From NCBI GenBank assembly GCA_035403465.1, contig DAONFG010000030.1:1-43455 (forward strand): DNA of 43,455 nt, written 5' to 3'. Shown piece after piece: positions 32,714 through 40,122 of the stretch. The position numbers and the translations under genes are program-made. Numbering within the stretch: position 1 is the first letter of the stretch; every line of letters starts with the position of its first letter. Under the pieces are notes generated by a model. The model was not told the DNA's origin and searched no databases. It was given only the letters and a program-made list of their open reading frames with translations. The DNA is from JAAYBQ01 sp035403465. GTDB lineage: Bacteria > Spirochaetota > UBA4802 > UBA5550.

Positions 32714-33052
32714 TCATTGCCTTCTGCCTCTGAAACTTCGGATGCGATCGCTCAAAGCCCCGAAAAGCGATCCGCCCCACTGCCTCAGACTCGCAAAAAA
32801 AGCTGCGATAATACCTGTAGTGCCTAAACCAACGGGGCATGCAGTGTTGCCGCAGACCGGGCATACACTGTTAAATGCAAGAAGACCAGCGAAGACAGAC
32901 CACCATCCTGCGAAACGAAGTACTCCTGTCGAAATCAGTTTCCTGATAAAAAAAATTTTATCATCCGTGTCACTTTCAATCCCGTCTTCTGTTTTTGTTC
33001 TGCACTCATGGTAAATATGATAATCCACCATGAGGTTACTTTCCGTGTTCAT
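32714..33052 (-). CDS. Small membrane protein with CPVCG...CPVG motif
   Basis: The 112 residues have a charged N-terminus, then a hydrophobic region (about residues 37-95) interrupted by VCPVCGNTACPVGLGTTG, which holds three cysteines in CPVCG-x3-CPVG. The pattern recurs in small membrane proteins of anaerobes, from memory. The C-terminus is basic. The ATG is 6 bases after the stop of the CoA-disulfide reductase gene, suggesting joint translation. A redox or metal-linked membrane role is a guess based on the cysteines and on the neighbour. Confidence 0.7.
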   Translation of the reverse strand: MNTESNLMVDYHIYHECRTKTEDGIESDTDDKIFFIRKLISTGVLRFAGWWSVFAGLLAFNSVCPVCGNTACPVGLGTTGIIAAFFASLRQWGGSLFGALSDRIRSFRGRRQ

Positions 33053-33058
33053 AGGATT

Positions 33059-34771
33059 CTATTTCTCCCTTGTAAACGGCCAGGCCATTACTCCGCCTTC
33101 CATGACCTTAACGTTTTTCCATCCCCTGCCTTCGAGAATCCTTGCTGCCTCGTATCCACGAAGCGAAATCTTGCAGTAACAGATGATCTCTGCATTTTTA
33201 TCCACGGGAAGTTCGTTAAGCCGGCTTCTCAGCGCTCCAAGCGGTATCAGGTGTTCGCCTATACCAAGCCTCATCTGTTCAAATTCATCCGGACCGCGAT
33301 TGTCAAGAATAAACGGCTTATCGCCGGAATCGACCTTCTTCTTTACCCCGGCGCACGATATACCCTTCATCCTCCCCTTGAGCTTGTTCTGCATTATATG
33401 CGCTCCGGCTATTGAATGATCTATGGCAAGGGAGAAAGGCGGCGCATAGGGCAGGTCCGCATTAATCATGTCATCAATGGTAAGGTTTCCCCTGATAGCC
33501 ATTGCCCAGATCGCCAGCTGCTTACTTACGTCACCCGGGCCAACGCACTGCACACCAAGTATTTTACCGGTTTTTTTCTCAACAACAATCTTCGTCACAA
33601 GAAGGAGCCCTGTCATAAAACCGGGCTTGTCAGGGCTTGCATTAATAACTGTTTCTATGTCTTTACAGCCTGCAGCCCTGGCGGCCTTCTCTGACAGTCC
33701 CGTTGAACCAGCAGCAAAATCGAAAACCTTACATATGCCGGTTTGGATCGTTCCCTGAAATTTCGCGCTGTTTCCGGTCATGGCGTTTTCACCCGCCACA
33801 CGCCCCTGTAGATTGGCAAGGTCTCCATAAGGTGCATGCACTTTTTTTCCAGTAATCATGTTAAGCGACTCCACACAGTCACCTGCTGCGTAGATGTCAG
33901 GATCGGATGTCTGCATATATTCATTAACCACAATGCCGCCTGCTGCGCCGATCATAAGTCCCGCGTCTTTTGCAAGCGCAGTATTGGGATTTACACCGAT
34001 TGCTACAACTGCCAGCTCGCACGGAAGCTCTGTACCATTCTGCAGTTTTACGCCTGTGAGTTTCCCGTTTTCACCCAGAAATTCTGCAACACCGTTCTCT
34101 GTAATTACGTTAGCCTTCTTGCTTTTTACATGGTTTTCAACAAGTTTGGCCAGCTCCCAGTCAAGAAAGGTCAGGATTTGCGGAAGCATCTCCACAACAG
34201 TAATCTCAATCCCTGCAAGCTGGAGAGCCTCGCATGTCTCAATACCAATAAGGCCCCCGCCAATAACCACGGCTTTGGTGATTGTTTTGTCATCCCTGAT
34301 TTTTCTCAGGTAGTCAGCATCCTGCATCGACTGCAGTGTCGTAATTCCCTGAAGGTCAGCTCCGGGTACAGGTATCTTCCTCGGTACTGATCCCACGGTT
34401 ATAATAAGTTTATCGTAAGGGAGAGTTTCTTCACTGTTTGAGATAAGATTCCTGACGTCAACAGTTTTGGCCTTCCTGTCTATTTTAACCGCCTCTGTCT
34501 CTGTTCTGGCCACAATTCCTTTTGCGTTCAGGTAGAATTTCGGGTCACGCACAACACCTGTTGGTGTACATAGGAGCATATTGCGATCGTCGAAAACCCC
34601 TCCCACATAATACGGGTATCCGCACGATGCCATTGAAAGATCCGGCGCCTTCTGTATAATCGTGATCTCGGCGTTCTCATCCATTCTTCGCGCCCTAGCC
34701 GCGGCTTTAGGACCCGCGGCTGAACCGCCTATAACTATTATTCTCTTTTTTTCCTGAATTTTATTCTCCAT
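33059..34771 (-). CDS. CoA-disulfide reductase-like flavoprotein fused to rhodanese
   Basis: The 570-residue protein joins an FAD/NAD(P)H disulfide reductase (about residues 1-450) to a C-terminal rhodanese domain. The first part has IIVIGGSAAGPKAAARARR, the active cysteine in MASCGYPYYVGGVF, VVIGGGLIGIETCEALQ and the FAD motif DIYAAGDCVES. The rhodanese loop ICYCKISLRGYEAARIL carries a cysteine. Fusions of this type reduce CoA-disulfide, CoA-persulfide or polysulfide. The ATG at 34771 has GGAG about 11 bases before it; the in-frame ATG at 34807 lacks any. The small CPVCG protein gene is directly coupled. Confidence 0.9.
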   Translation of the reverse strand: MENKIQEKKRIIVIGGSAAGPKAAARARRMDENAEITIIQKAPDLSMASCGYPYYVGGVFDDRNMLLCTPTGVVRDPKFYLNAKGIVARTETEAVKIDRKAKTVDVRNLISNSEETLPYDKLIITVGSVPRKIPVPGADLQGITTLQSMQDADYLRKIRDDKTITKAVVIGGGLIGIETCEALQLAGIEITVVEMLPQILTFLDWELAKLVENHVKSKKANVITENGVAEFLGENGKLTGVKLQNGTELPCELAVVAIGVNPNTALAKDAGLMIGAAGGIVVNEYMQTSDPDIYAAGDCVESLNMITGKKVHAPYGDLANLQGRVAGENAMTGNSAKFQGTIQTGICKVFDFAAGSTGLSEKAARAAGCKDIETVINASPDKPGFMTGLLLVTKIVVEKKTGKILGVQCVGPGDVSKQLAIWAMAIRGNLTIDDMINADLPYAPPFSLAIDHSIAGAHIMQNKLKGRMKGISCAGVKKKVDSGDKPFILDNRGPDEFEQMRLGIGEHLIPLGALRSRLNELPVDKNAEIICYCKISLRGYEAARILEGRGWKNVKVMEGGVMAWPFTREK

Positions 34772-34869
34772 TCCTTTTAAATCTCCGCATGTAAAAATAA
34801 GTTCCATTGTATTGTTTTATAAAAATTTCATCTTCATGCACCAGGTATTCAACAATTTCCCGAGCGCAG

Positions 34870-35415
34870 CTATCGCTCACCATTGACCACTATCCTGATA
34901 AAAATTTCATCACCATCTGCACTGTTAATGCACCTGATAATATCTCCATTATGCAGGTTACCCGGCAGTCTTACTTCAAAAGCGGATTCATCGGCAGCAT
35001 TTTCCGGCCTGATGAATACTTCAACACCTCTTATTGCCTCTTCAGGTGTAACGGGAATTTCATGGATCGCCATATTCTGCATCATGTGGCGCCACATTCC
35101 ACCGCCGCCACGCCGGCCGCAGCCGCGCCCTCTCCCGCCTCCGCAGCCCGCTCCGCCCTGCATTTTCCCGTTTCCATACAAAGAATCAAAAGCCGTATGA
35201 CCGGCTCTGTCATATAACATCCGTTTGTCAGAATCGCCAAGTACTTCGTACGCCCTGCTGATCTCCTTGAATTTTTCTTCGGCCGCGTCATCTCCCGGAT
35301 TTTTATCCGGGTGAAATTTCAGAGCCATAGACCTGAACGCCCTTTTAATATCTTCCGCAGTAGCATTCCTGGCCACGTTCAGCAGTGTATAATAATCAAT
35401 AATGCCAGTTTTCAT
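34870..35415 (-). CDS. Short DnaJ-like co-chaperone
   Basis: The 181-residue protein starts with a full J domain (DYYTLLNVARNATAEDIKRAF...KFHPDKNPGDD, with the HPD motif at about 35-37), followed by a Gly/Arg/Cys-rich region (GAGCGGGRGRGCGRRGGGG) and one C-terminal beta domain (about 115-181). It lacks the four CxxCxGxG zinc repeats and the second half of ordinary DnaJ. It probably stimulates an Hsp70. It is preceded by a methyltransferase gene 7 bases away. The Gly-rich region is compositionally similar to that in the ferredoxin at 36129. Confidence 0.82.
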   Translation of the reverse strand: MKTGIIDYYTLLNVARNATAEDIKRAFRSMALKFHPDKNPGDDAAEEKFKEISRAYEVLGDSDKRMLYDRAGHTAFDSLYGNGKMQGGAGCGGGRGRGCGRRGGGGMWRHMMQNMAIHEIPVTPEEAIRGVEVFIRPENAADESAFEVRLPGNLHNGDIIRCINSADGDEIFIRIVVNGER

Positions 35416-35422
35416 AAAACCT

Positions 35423-36055
35423 CTACTGCCTCCGCCTGGCTGAATAGATTATCTGCCATTCGTCTTCAATCACTCTTACATCAAAATCGAACTCTTTAAG
35501 ATATATTCCCACGATATCAAAATCCACCGCTTTCCTTTCATGACTGTTACCCTCCTGCCTGTGCACCTGGTCAACCACATGGAAACCCCTGTCTGTAAAA
35601 TCCGAAATAATTACCTGCCCGCGCGCAAGCCTGGCCATTTCACGTATAACCTTGAACGGAAGGTCAAGGTGATGAAACGTAAACGCGGAAACCACTGTAT
35701 CGAAATTCCTGTCCGGATATCCAAGGCTGCCAGCGTCAGCTGTTACAAATTCAATTTTATCCAGACAGCGGCTATGTGCGGCATTGAGCGCCGCGATGCG
35801 GAGATCGATAGCACTGTTATCAACAGAAACAATTCTGCCATATTTATGCCCCAGCATGGATGTTAGATATCCCTTGCCTGTACCTATTTCAAGGATTGTA
35901 GTACTGTCATTATCAATCCGGCGAACAATGCTTTCCCTGAGCAGCGTCTGATTAAGACCGTGTTTTTTGTAATTCGCCATTCTTTTAAGGTAGCTGCTGT
36001 AATTGGCTTCAACCTCTTCTTCTGTAAAATTAACCGCTTCAATTTTTGCGTTCAT
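35423..36055 (-). CDS. Class I SAM-dependent methyltransferase (cluster copy 1)
   Basis: The 210-residue protein has motif I TTILEIGTGKGYLTSM, VVSVDNSAIDL, FVTADAGSLGYPDRNFDTVVSAFTFHHL and then EMARLARGQVIISDF. This is the Methyltransf_11 fold. The N-terminus contains EEVEANYSSYLKRMANY. The C-terminal region has an ordinary beta-strand end. The substrate is not deducible. The mini-DnaJ gene follows 7 bases downstream, and the ferredoxin-zinc ribbon gene lies upstream, so all may share a transcript. Confidence 0.82.
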   Translation of the reverse strand: MNAKIEAVNFTEEEVEANYSSYLKRMANYKKHGLNQTLLRESIVRRIDNDSTTILEIGTGKGYLTSMLGHKYGRIVSVDNSAIDLRIAALNAAHSRCLDKIEFVTADAGSLGYPDRNFDTVVSAFTFHHLDLPFKVIREMARLARGQVIISDFTDRGFHVVDQVHRQEGNSHERKAVDFDIVGIYLKEFDFDVRVIEDEWQIIYSARRRQ

Positions 36056-36128
36056 TTTTATTATTCCTGATGAATAGATTCCTGCGAAAATACCTTCCGC
36101 ACATTATATCTGCTCAAAAACCTTATAG

Positions 36129-36590
36129 TTATTTCCTGACAAGTGACACTCCGCAAACGGAGCAGACACTGCCCGAACAGGGTATCCCGGCTTTGTGAGG
36201 AAAAACCCTGCCGCATAACGGACAATAACACTCACCGGCAGTATTTCCCCCTGTCCCGCCGCCTGATCCGCAACCGCCTCCGCGGCTGGAACCGCTGCCG
36301 CGTCCTGAACCTCCACATTGCTGACCGGCCATGGATGCACCCCGACCGCCGCCTGTTCCCCTGCGCCCGCCCGGATTTCCTGAACAGATACCCGTATTGC
36401 GGGACGTTGACTCAGTTTCAGAAATAGCTCCTGTCCTGCAGACAGAAATGCAGGCCCCGCACTGCACGCATAAACCTGAGTCAATTACCGCTTTTTGTGA
36501 AACCGTATCCATGCTTATTGCTGATGCGGGGCATTCTGCGGCACATCTGCCGCATCCGCTGCATTTATCCACGTCAATGATTACTGCCAT
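36129..36590 (-). CDS. Ferredoxin with glycine-rich linker and zinc ribbon
   Basis: The 153-residue protein has three parts. Residues 1-60 hold two 4Fe-4S motifs, CSGCGRCAAECP and CVQCGACISVCR. Residues 65-120 form a Gly/Arg/Ser-rich linker with scattered cysteines. The end carries a zinc ribbon with CYCPLCGRVFPHKAG and CSVCG. The upstream in-frame ATG at 36605 is less likely because GAGGT lies 4 bases before the ATG at 36590. Electron transfer by the ferredoxin part is expected. DUF5320 is encoded immediately upstream, a pairing seen in anaerobes near iron-sulfur or nitrogenase-like cofactor genes. Confidence 0.82.
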   Translation of the reverse strand: MAVIIDVDKCSGCGRCAAECPASAISMDTVSQKAVIDSGLCVQCGACISVCRTGAISETESTSRNTGICSGNPGGRRGTGGGRGASMAGQQCGGSGRGSGSSRGGGCGSGGGTGGNTAGECYCPLCGRVFPHKAGIPCSGSVCSVCGVSLVRK

Positions 36591-36607
36591 ATATACCTCA
36601 CACAAAG

Positions 36608-36642
36608 AACCGGCGGCAATTCATATTGAGCCGCCGCCGGTT
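36608..36642 (-). terminator. GC-rich hairpin between DUF5320 and ferredoxin genes
   Basis: Arms AACCGGCGGC (36608-36617) and GCCGCCGGTT (36633-36642) form a perfect 10-bp stem with a 15-base loop. It is located between two leftward genes and just before the ferredoxin start. There is only a weak T-rich tract after it, so it may attenuate rather than fully end transcription. Confidence 0.45.
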
Positions 36643-36667
36643 TCAGCTGGGGTCAGAGCCCCTTCAA

Positions 36668-37015
36668 CTAAATATTTTCACTTTTACCCGCAGCTGCCGA
36701 TTCAAGCGTCTTTATCCTTTCATTGATCAAATCAGCCTGCTCCTTCAACATCTGCAGTTCAGAATCAGCAGAGTATTCATAAGGCCCGCCGAATGACATG
36801 CCCTGAAACCCTCTTCTATTAGAAGGAACTCCTGTGGCAAAAAAACGATTTCTCCAGCCCCGGCCACCTCTGCAATTCCAGTTTGAGGTTCCGGAAAATC
36901 CCCTGCCGCGACCCGCACCAGGGTAACCGGACACCCGGTCACCTCCGCAGTAACCCGCGCCTCTCCCTGTCATGGAACCCTGTCCCATTGGACCTGTTCT
37001 ATCTAATCCCGGCAT
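36668..37015 (-). CDS. DUF5320 family protein
   Basis: The 115-residue protein has the family N-terminus MPGLDRTGPMGQGSMTGRGAGYC, then a Gly/Arg-rich middle with NWNCRGGRGWRNRFF, and a C-terminal coiled-coil segment SELQMLKEQADLINERIKTLE. Such proteins are encoded near dinitrogenase-iron-molybdenum-cofactor-like and Mrp/ferredoxin genes in anaerobes; the function is unknown. The in-frame ATG 29 codons upstream is rejected because GGAGG lies 7 bases before the ATG at 37015. A 19-bp Fur-type palindrome at 37039-37057 stands immediately upstream, so it belongs to the local Fur regulon. Confidence 0.85.
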   Translation of the reverse strand: MPGLDRTGPMGQGSMTGRGAGYCGGDRVSGYPGAGRGRGFSGTSNWNCRGGRGWRNRFFATGVPSNRRGFQGMSFGGPYEYSADSELQMLKEQADLINERIKTLESAAAGKSENI

Positions 37016-37038
37016 GATCTGCCTCCTTAAATAATAGT

Positions 37039-37057
37039 AATGAAAACCATTTTCATT
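37039..37057. promoter_or_regulatory. Fur-type operator ahead of DUF5320
   Basis: AATGAAAA-CCA-TTTTCATT has perfect 8-bp arms. The same 19 bp, on the opposite strand, occurs at 37549-37567. It lies between the fur-like gene and the DUF5320 start, 24 bases before that ATG. It does not resemble the zinc operon palindrome at 22587. Confidence 0.7.
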
Positions 37058-37074
37058 AACAGGTGAAAAAAATT

Positions 37075-37536
37075 TCAGCTTTTCCCTCTGCAGTTTGCAC
37101 AATATCCGTAAAAACTGACCAGATGATCATTTATATGAAAATTGTACTTCTGCGATAGGAAGTCCTGTGTTTTCCCCAGACAGTTCACCTCTTCATCGAT
37201 GAAATCCTTGTAATCTATGATTGTTTTACATTTTACGCAGATTAGATGATGATGGTGCCCCTTTCCTCCGGGATTGTTAAGAAGCTCGAACCTGGCGTGG
37301 CCATCACCGAAATCGAATTTCTGCACTATCCTCATCTGTTCAAGCAGCTCAAGCGTGCGGTAAATGGTTGTCAGCCCTATCTCAGGGCTTATAGCATGGG
37401 CCTTCATATAGATATCCGACGCGCTGAGATGATCAGGAGTATCATGAAGGATATTTATTACAACCTCACGCGCTGCAGTAACCCTTACGCAGTTCTGGTT
37501 AAACTTTTCCTGCCACCATGGACCTTTACCGTGCAA
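37075..37536 (-). CDS. Fur-family metal regulator (second copy)
   Basis: The 153-residue regulator has the Fur fold: RVTAAREVVINIL, HLSASDIYMKAHAISPEIGLTTIYRTLELL, and DGHARFELL, followed by GHHHHLICVKCKTIID with one CxxC and the final YCANC. The frame is open to an ATG at 37572, but that start would lie upstream of the operator at 37549-37567. A TTG at 37536 has GGAGG 6 bases before it, placing the operator upstream of the gene, so I chose TTG. Autoregulation and control of DUF5320 follow from the identical palindromes. Which metal it senses is not shown. Confidence 0.85.
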   Translation of the reverse strand: MHGKGPWWQEKFNQNCVRVTAAREVVINILHDTPDHLSASDIYMKAHAISPEIGLTTIYRTLELLEQMRIVQKFDFGDGHARFELLNNPGGKGHHHHLICVKCKTIIDYKDFIDEEVNCLGKTQDFLSQKYNFHINDHLVSFYGYCANCRGKS

Positions 37537-37548
37537 AAAGCGCCTCCA

Positions 37549-37567
37549 AATGAAAATGGTTTTCATT
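37549..37567. promoter_or_regulatory. Fur-type operator ahead of the second fur gene
   Basis: AATGAAAA-TGG-TTTTCATT is the reverse-strand twin of the palindrome at 37039-37057, with identical 19 bp. It overlaps the region before the TTG start at 37536, fitting negative autoregulation. Confidence 0.7.
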
Positions 37568-37697
37568 ACCAAAATAATTCACAACAGTCCGCATGTCAAT
37601 AAAAAAATAAAATCCCCCGAAGATGCCGGCAAAACTGACTTGTAAAACATTATGAGAATTTTATTTAAAATATGACCATTACGGTCCGGGAATCATA

Positions 37698-38342
37698 TCA
37701 ATTATCACTCCGCAGGATATAATATACGGATCTGCAGCTCTCCGGGTCACGCCTGCAGGCTTCAATCTCTTCCAGATCCTTTTTAAACTGACTTTTATCC
37801 TCTAAGGCATGAATCCTTTTCTCAAGGCATGCGAAATATTCGTTCCACCAGATATTTTCATCCAGTGTAAACGATCCCAGCAATACAAGATTCTGCTCAT
37901 TAAAAATCAGCCTCTTGCCCGGATCATCTTTCAATTCATCGTGTATTATTATAAATCCACCGGACCTTGCATAATGCCGCAGTTCAGCCAGTCCTGCTTC
38001 AAAACCCACAACATTCAGAAGCCCCTCTGCAAGCACAATATCAAACTTTCGATTAATGAGAGAGTGATCAAATACAGAACCATGCGCCACCCGTATTCTT
38101 TCTTCAAGGCCGAGAATCCTGACCTTCTCCCTGAAACGATTTACAGAATCGATGTCTGAATCAACGGCAAAGATAGTTCCATTACACCGTTCGACCAGGG
38201 CAAGCGAGGGGACCCCTGTGCCGCAGCCAACATCCAGGATAGCAGGATTATCAATATCCCGGATAAGGGAAAACGCCCTGAGCGTATAAACGTTCAGGTT
38301 TTTCCTCAATTCATCCCTTATTGCAGTTATATCATCATTCAT
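37698..38342 (-). CDS. Class I SAM-dependent methyltransferase (cluster copy 2)
   Basis: The 214-residue protein has motif I AILDVGCGTGVPSLALV, FAVDSDIDSV, VAHGSVFDHS and FDIVLAEGLLNVV, then RSGGFIIIHDEL. The C-terminus holds two cysteines in ACRRDPESCRSVYYI. The ATG at 38342 has GGAGA 9 bases before it; longer in-frame starts overlap the preceding gene deeply and are rejected. The start overlaps the stop of the His-rich membrane protein gene by 8 bases. The substrate is unknown, but membership of a sigma-factor operon suggests a stress or metal response. Confidence 0.82.
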   Translation of the reverse strand: MNDDITAIRDELRKNLNVYTLRAFSLIRDIDNPAILDVGCGTGVPSLALVERCNGTIFAVDSDIDSVNRFREKVRILGLEERIRVAHGSVFDHSLINRKFDIVLAEGLLNVVGFEAGLAELRHYARSGGFIIIHDELKDDPGKRLIFNEQNLVLLGSFTLDENIWWNEYFACLEKRIHALEDKSQFKKDLEEIEACRRDPESCRSVYYILRSDN

Positions 38343-38748
38343 TGTTAAGAGTCTCCTCTCTCTTTTTCCTGTACTCCTCGTAACTGCTCCTTCCCTGCTC
38401 CTCCCAGAACCTGACAAAAGATTTCCTGTCCTTACTTATGTCTTCAGGTATTGCACAAGCACGTGAATTAAATAACCTGTGGAAATGATCATGGCCATCT
38501 GAATGATTATGCCTGTCATGGACGCCCCTGTGCCATCCCCCCACAAGCAGTCTTGAAAGGAGAATAATCCCGAATGCCTGCAGAAAGGTGATCACCGGCA
38601 ATCCGAAAAGTCCGGGCATGAGCCAGTTCCAGAGCTCCTTTACTATAATCGCGAATAGCAATGCGAAAAAGCCCGCGGCTGTTATTCCGAACAGAGCAAG
38701 GCCTGCAAGCCTGAATCCTTTTTTAATTATCGAAGTTTTTTCTTTCAT
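38335..38748 (-). CDS. Membrane protein with His-rich loop, ECF sigma partner
   Basis: The 137-residue protein has two hydrophobic segments (about residues 14-40 and 47-70) followed directly by a His-rich stretch, HRGVHDRHNHSDGHDHFHR, with seven histidines between residues 73 and 90. The end is a charged helix (RFWEEQGRSSYEEYRKKREE). The gene starts one base after the sigma factor stop codon. Many such membrane proteins coded beside ECF factors regulate them; this is not a typical zinc anti-sigma domain. Metal binding by the His run is inferred. A methyltransferase gene overlaps its end. Confidence 0.7.
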   Translation of the reverse strand: MKEKTSIIKKGFRLAGLALFGITAAGFFALLFAIIVKELWNWLMPGLFGLPVITFLQAFGIILLSRLLVGGWHRGVHDRHNHSDGHDHFHRLFNSRACAIPEDISKDRKSFVRFWEEQGRSSYEEYRKKREETLNNE

Positions 38749-38749
38749 A

Positions 38750-39298
38750 CTATTTCTCCATAAAATTTCTGTATAGATGCAAATCAGCCCTTATGCGGTC
38801 GATGGCCCTTGATTTTCTCGAAAGAAGTGTTCCCGGGGGGATTCCCGTCATCTTCGAAATTTCACTGTAGCTCCTTCCTTCAAATTCGGTCATGATAAAG
38901 ACCTCTTTCATTTCATCGGGAAGGTTCAGGACAGAGTCTTCTAAAGTATCACGCATGATCTCCATTAGTACCGCATCCTCAGTGTTATACCTGATATCCT
39001 CAAGGCACTCTGACAGTGAAAGCCCGGTTTTTGGATCGGACGCATCAAGTGAAAGGTGTTCACGACGGCTTCTCATTATATCGATCACCCTGTTCCTGAG
39101 CGACCTGTATATATAGGCCGAAAGGTTCTCAACTGGCCGGGTTATGTCCGCAGCCTCAAAAAATCCGGCCATCACATCCTGCACGATATCCTCACTGTCC
39201 CGGTCGGATGCGTCTTCTATTATGCGCCTGACGTATCCCACCATCCTGCGGTATTCACCCACGAAAAACCCGCTTATTTTATCACTGTTTACCGACAC
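38750..39298 (-). CDS. ECF-type RNA polymerase sigma factor
   Basis: The 182-residue protein has region 2 (DSEDIVQDVMAGFFEAADI, ENLSAYIYRSLRNRVIDIMRSRR) and region 4 (LNLPDEMKEVFIMTEFEGRSYSEISKMTGIPPGTLLSRKSRAIDRI) with the helix-turn-helix. The start is a GTG at 39298, with an AGG 7-10 bases before it. It lies between a methyltransferase gene upstream (20 bases) and the His-rich membrane protein downstream. It probably directs a small stress or metal regulon, possibly including its own operon. Confidence 0.88.
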   Translation of the reverse strand: MSVNSDKISGFFVGEYRRMVGYVRRIIEDASDRDSEDIVQDVMAGFFEAADITRPVENLSAYIYRSLRNRVIDIMRSRREHLSLDASDPKTGLSLSECLEDIRYNTEDAVLMEIMRDTLEDSVLNLPDEMKEVFIMTEFEGRSYSEISKMTGIPPGTLLSRKSRAIDRIRADLHLYRNFMEK

Positions 39299-39318
39299 CT
39301 TGTTTGACCTGAACAGAA

Positions 39319-39879
39319 TTATTTTTTACTCAACAGCGCAATCCTGAATGAAGGCTTCTCTTCAACCGACATTACCCGGAACCCTGAAGCCTCGGCCTTT
39401 ATAATATTCTGTCTGAATACATTTTCAGGGACAGGATTCTTCGGTTCCCCCATAATAAGCATTCCTCCCGGCTTTAACGCGCGTGACAGTTCACCAAGAA
39501 AAGCCTTTTCGTCCGGGACTTCGTGCACAACACCGAAAGCGATTGCCGCATCAGCTTTACCGGAAAAATCATCGATCATCAGCCAGTCTTCGCTGCACTT
39601 TCTTGTTATGACCTGTTGATCCACTCCATGCTTAACAGCCCTTTTACCGAGCACCCTGAGCATGCGTTCCTGAAGGTCAACGCACAGCACTTTGCCATTT
39701 TTCCCCACTATATGCCCCGCGGGGATACTGAAAAATCCCATGGCACATCCTGCGTCGATTACTGTCATGCCCTCTTCTATATATTGCCGCAGAAACAATT
39801 CCGGATCAATAGAAAGTCTCCGCAGCGGGCTGATCAGCATGTAACCTGCCCACCATGGAAAGAGATGTTTATTCTTCAT
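39319..39879 (-). CDS. Class I SAM-dependent methyltransferase (cluster copy 3)
   Basis: The 186-residue protein carries TVIDAGCAMGFFSIPAGHIV as motif I, with Ala-Met replacing the usual Gly-Thr, then KVLCVDLQERMLRVLGKRA, DAAIAFGVVHEV and ALKPGGMLIMGEP. The N-terminus has KNKHLFPWWAGYMLISPLRR, which may contact a membrane or partner. The substrate is unknown. AAGGAGG precedes the ATG. It is the first gene of a group with the sigma factor, His-rich membrane protein and a further methyltransferase. Confidence 0.82.
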   Translation of the reverse strand: MKNKHLFPWWAGYMLISPLRRLSIDPELFLRQYIEEGMTVIDAGCAMGFFSIPAGHIVGKNGKVLCVDLQERMLRVLGKRAVKHGVDQQVITRKCSEDWLMIDDFSGKADAAIAFGVVHEVPDEKAFLGELSRALKPGGMLIMGEPKNPVPENVFRQNIIKAEASGFRVMSVEEKPSFRIALLSKK

Positions 39880-39888
39880 TAAGCCTCC

Positions 39889-39915
39889 TTAAGCAGCCGG
39901 ATTCAGGCCGCTTAA
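39889..39915 (-). promoter_or_regulatory. Hairpin overlapping the ribosome binding region of methyltransferase gene
   Basis: TTAAGCAGCC (39889-39898) and GGCCGCTTAA (39906-39915) pair with one G-T mismatch across a 7-base loop. The stem sits against the AAGGAGG before the start at 39879 and could limit translation. The 243-bp gap up to 40122 shows no gene and otherwise only AT-rich sequence. Confidence 0.3.
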
Positions 39916-40122
39916 TATCCAGGACGTAAATGGCGGGTAAATTATTGCAAAAAATTTTCAGTTGGAGTTTTTTAATTCTGCCTGTTCAGGCCTGTATTTT
40001 TTTATCACCTGCAATACTATTCTTTATTTTACACTCCCGGACTTTTTGTCTCTATGATTCATGCCCCTGCTTTATCCTGGCTGACCAATTCTAAATATAC
40101 CGGCTTTAAGATGGACCCTGTG

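Noticed and set aside
35082..35291. Ala-rich leftward frame inside the mini-DnaJ gene
   Set aside because: It overlaps the J domain and Gly-rich region out of frame; the J domain with HPD is clearly the coding frame.
36104..36484. Leftward Ala-rich frame overlapping the ferredoxin-zinc ribbon gene
   Set aside because: The alternate frame has the paired 4Fe-4S motifs and a zinc ribbon with a good ribosome binding site. This one is a shadow of the Gly-rich linker.
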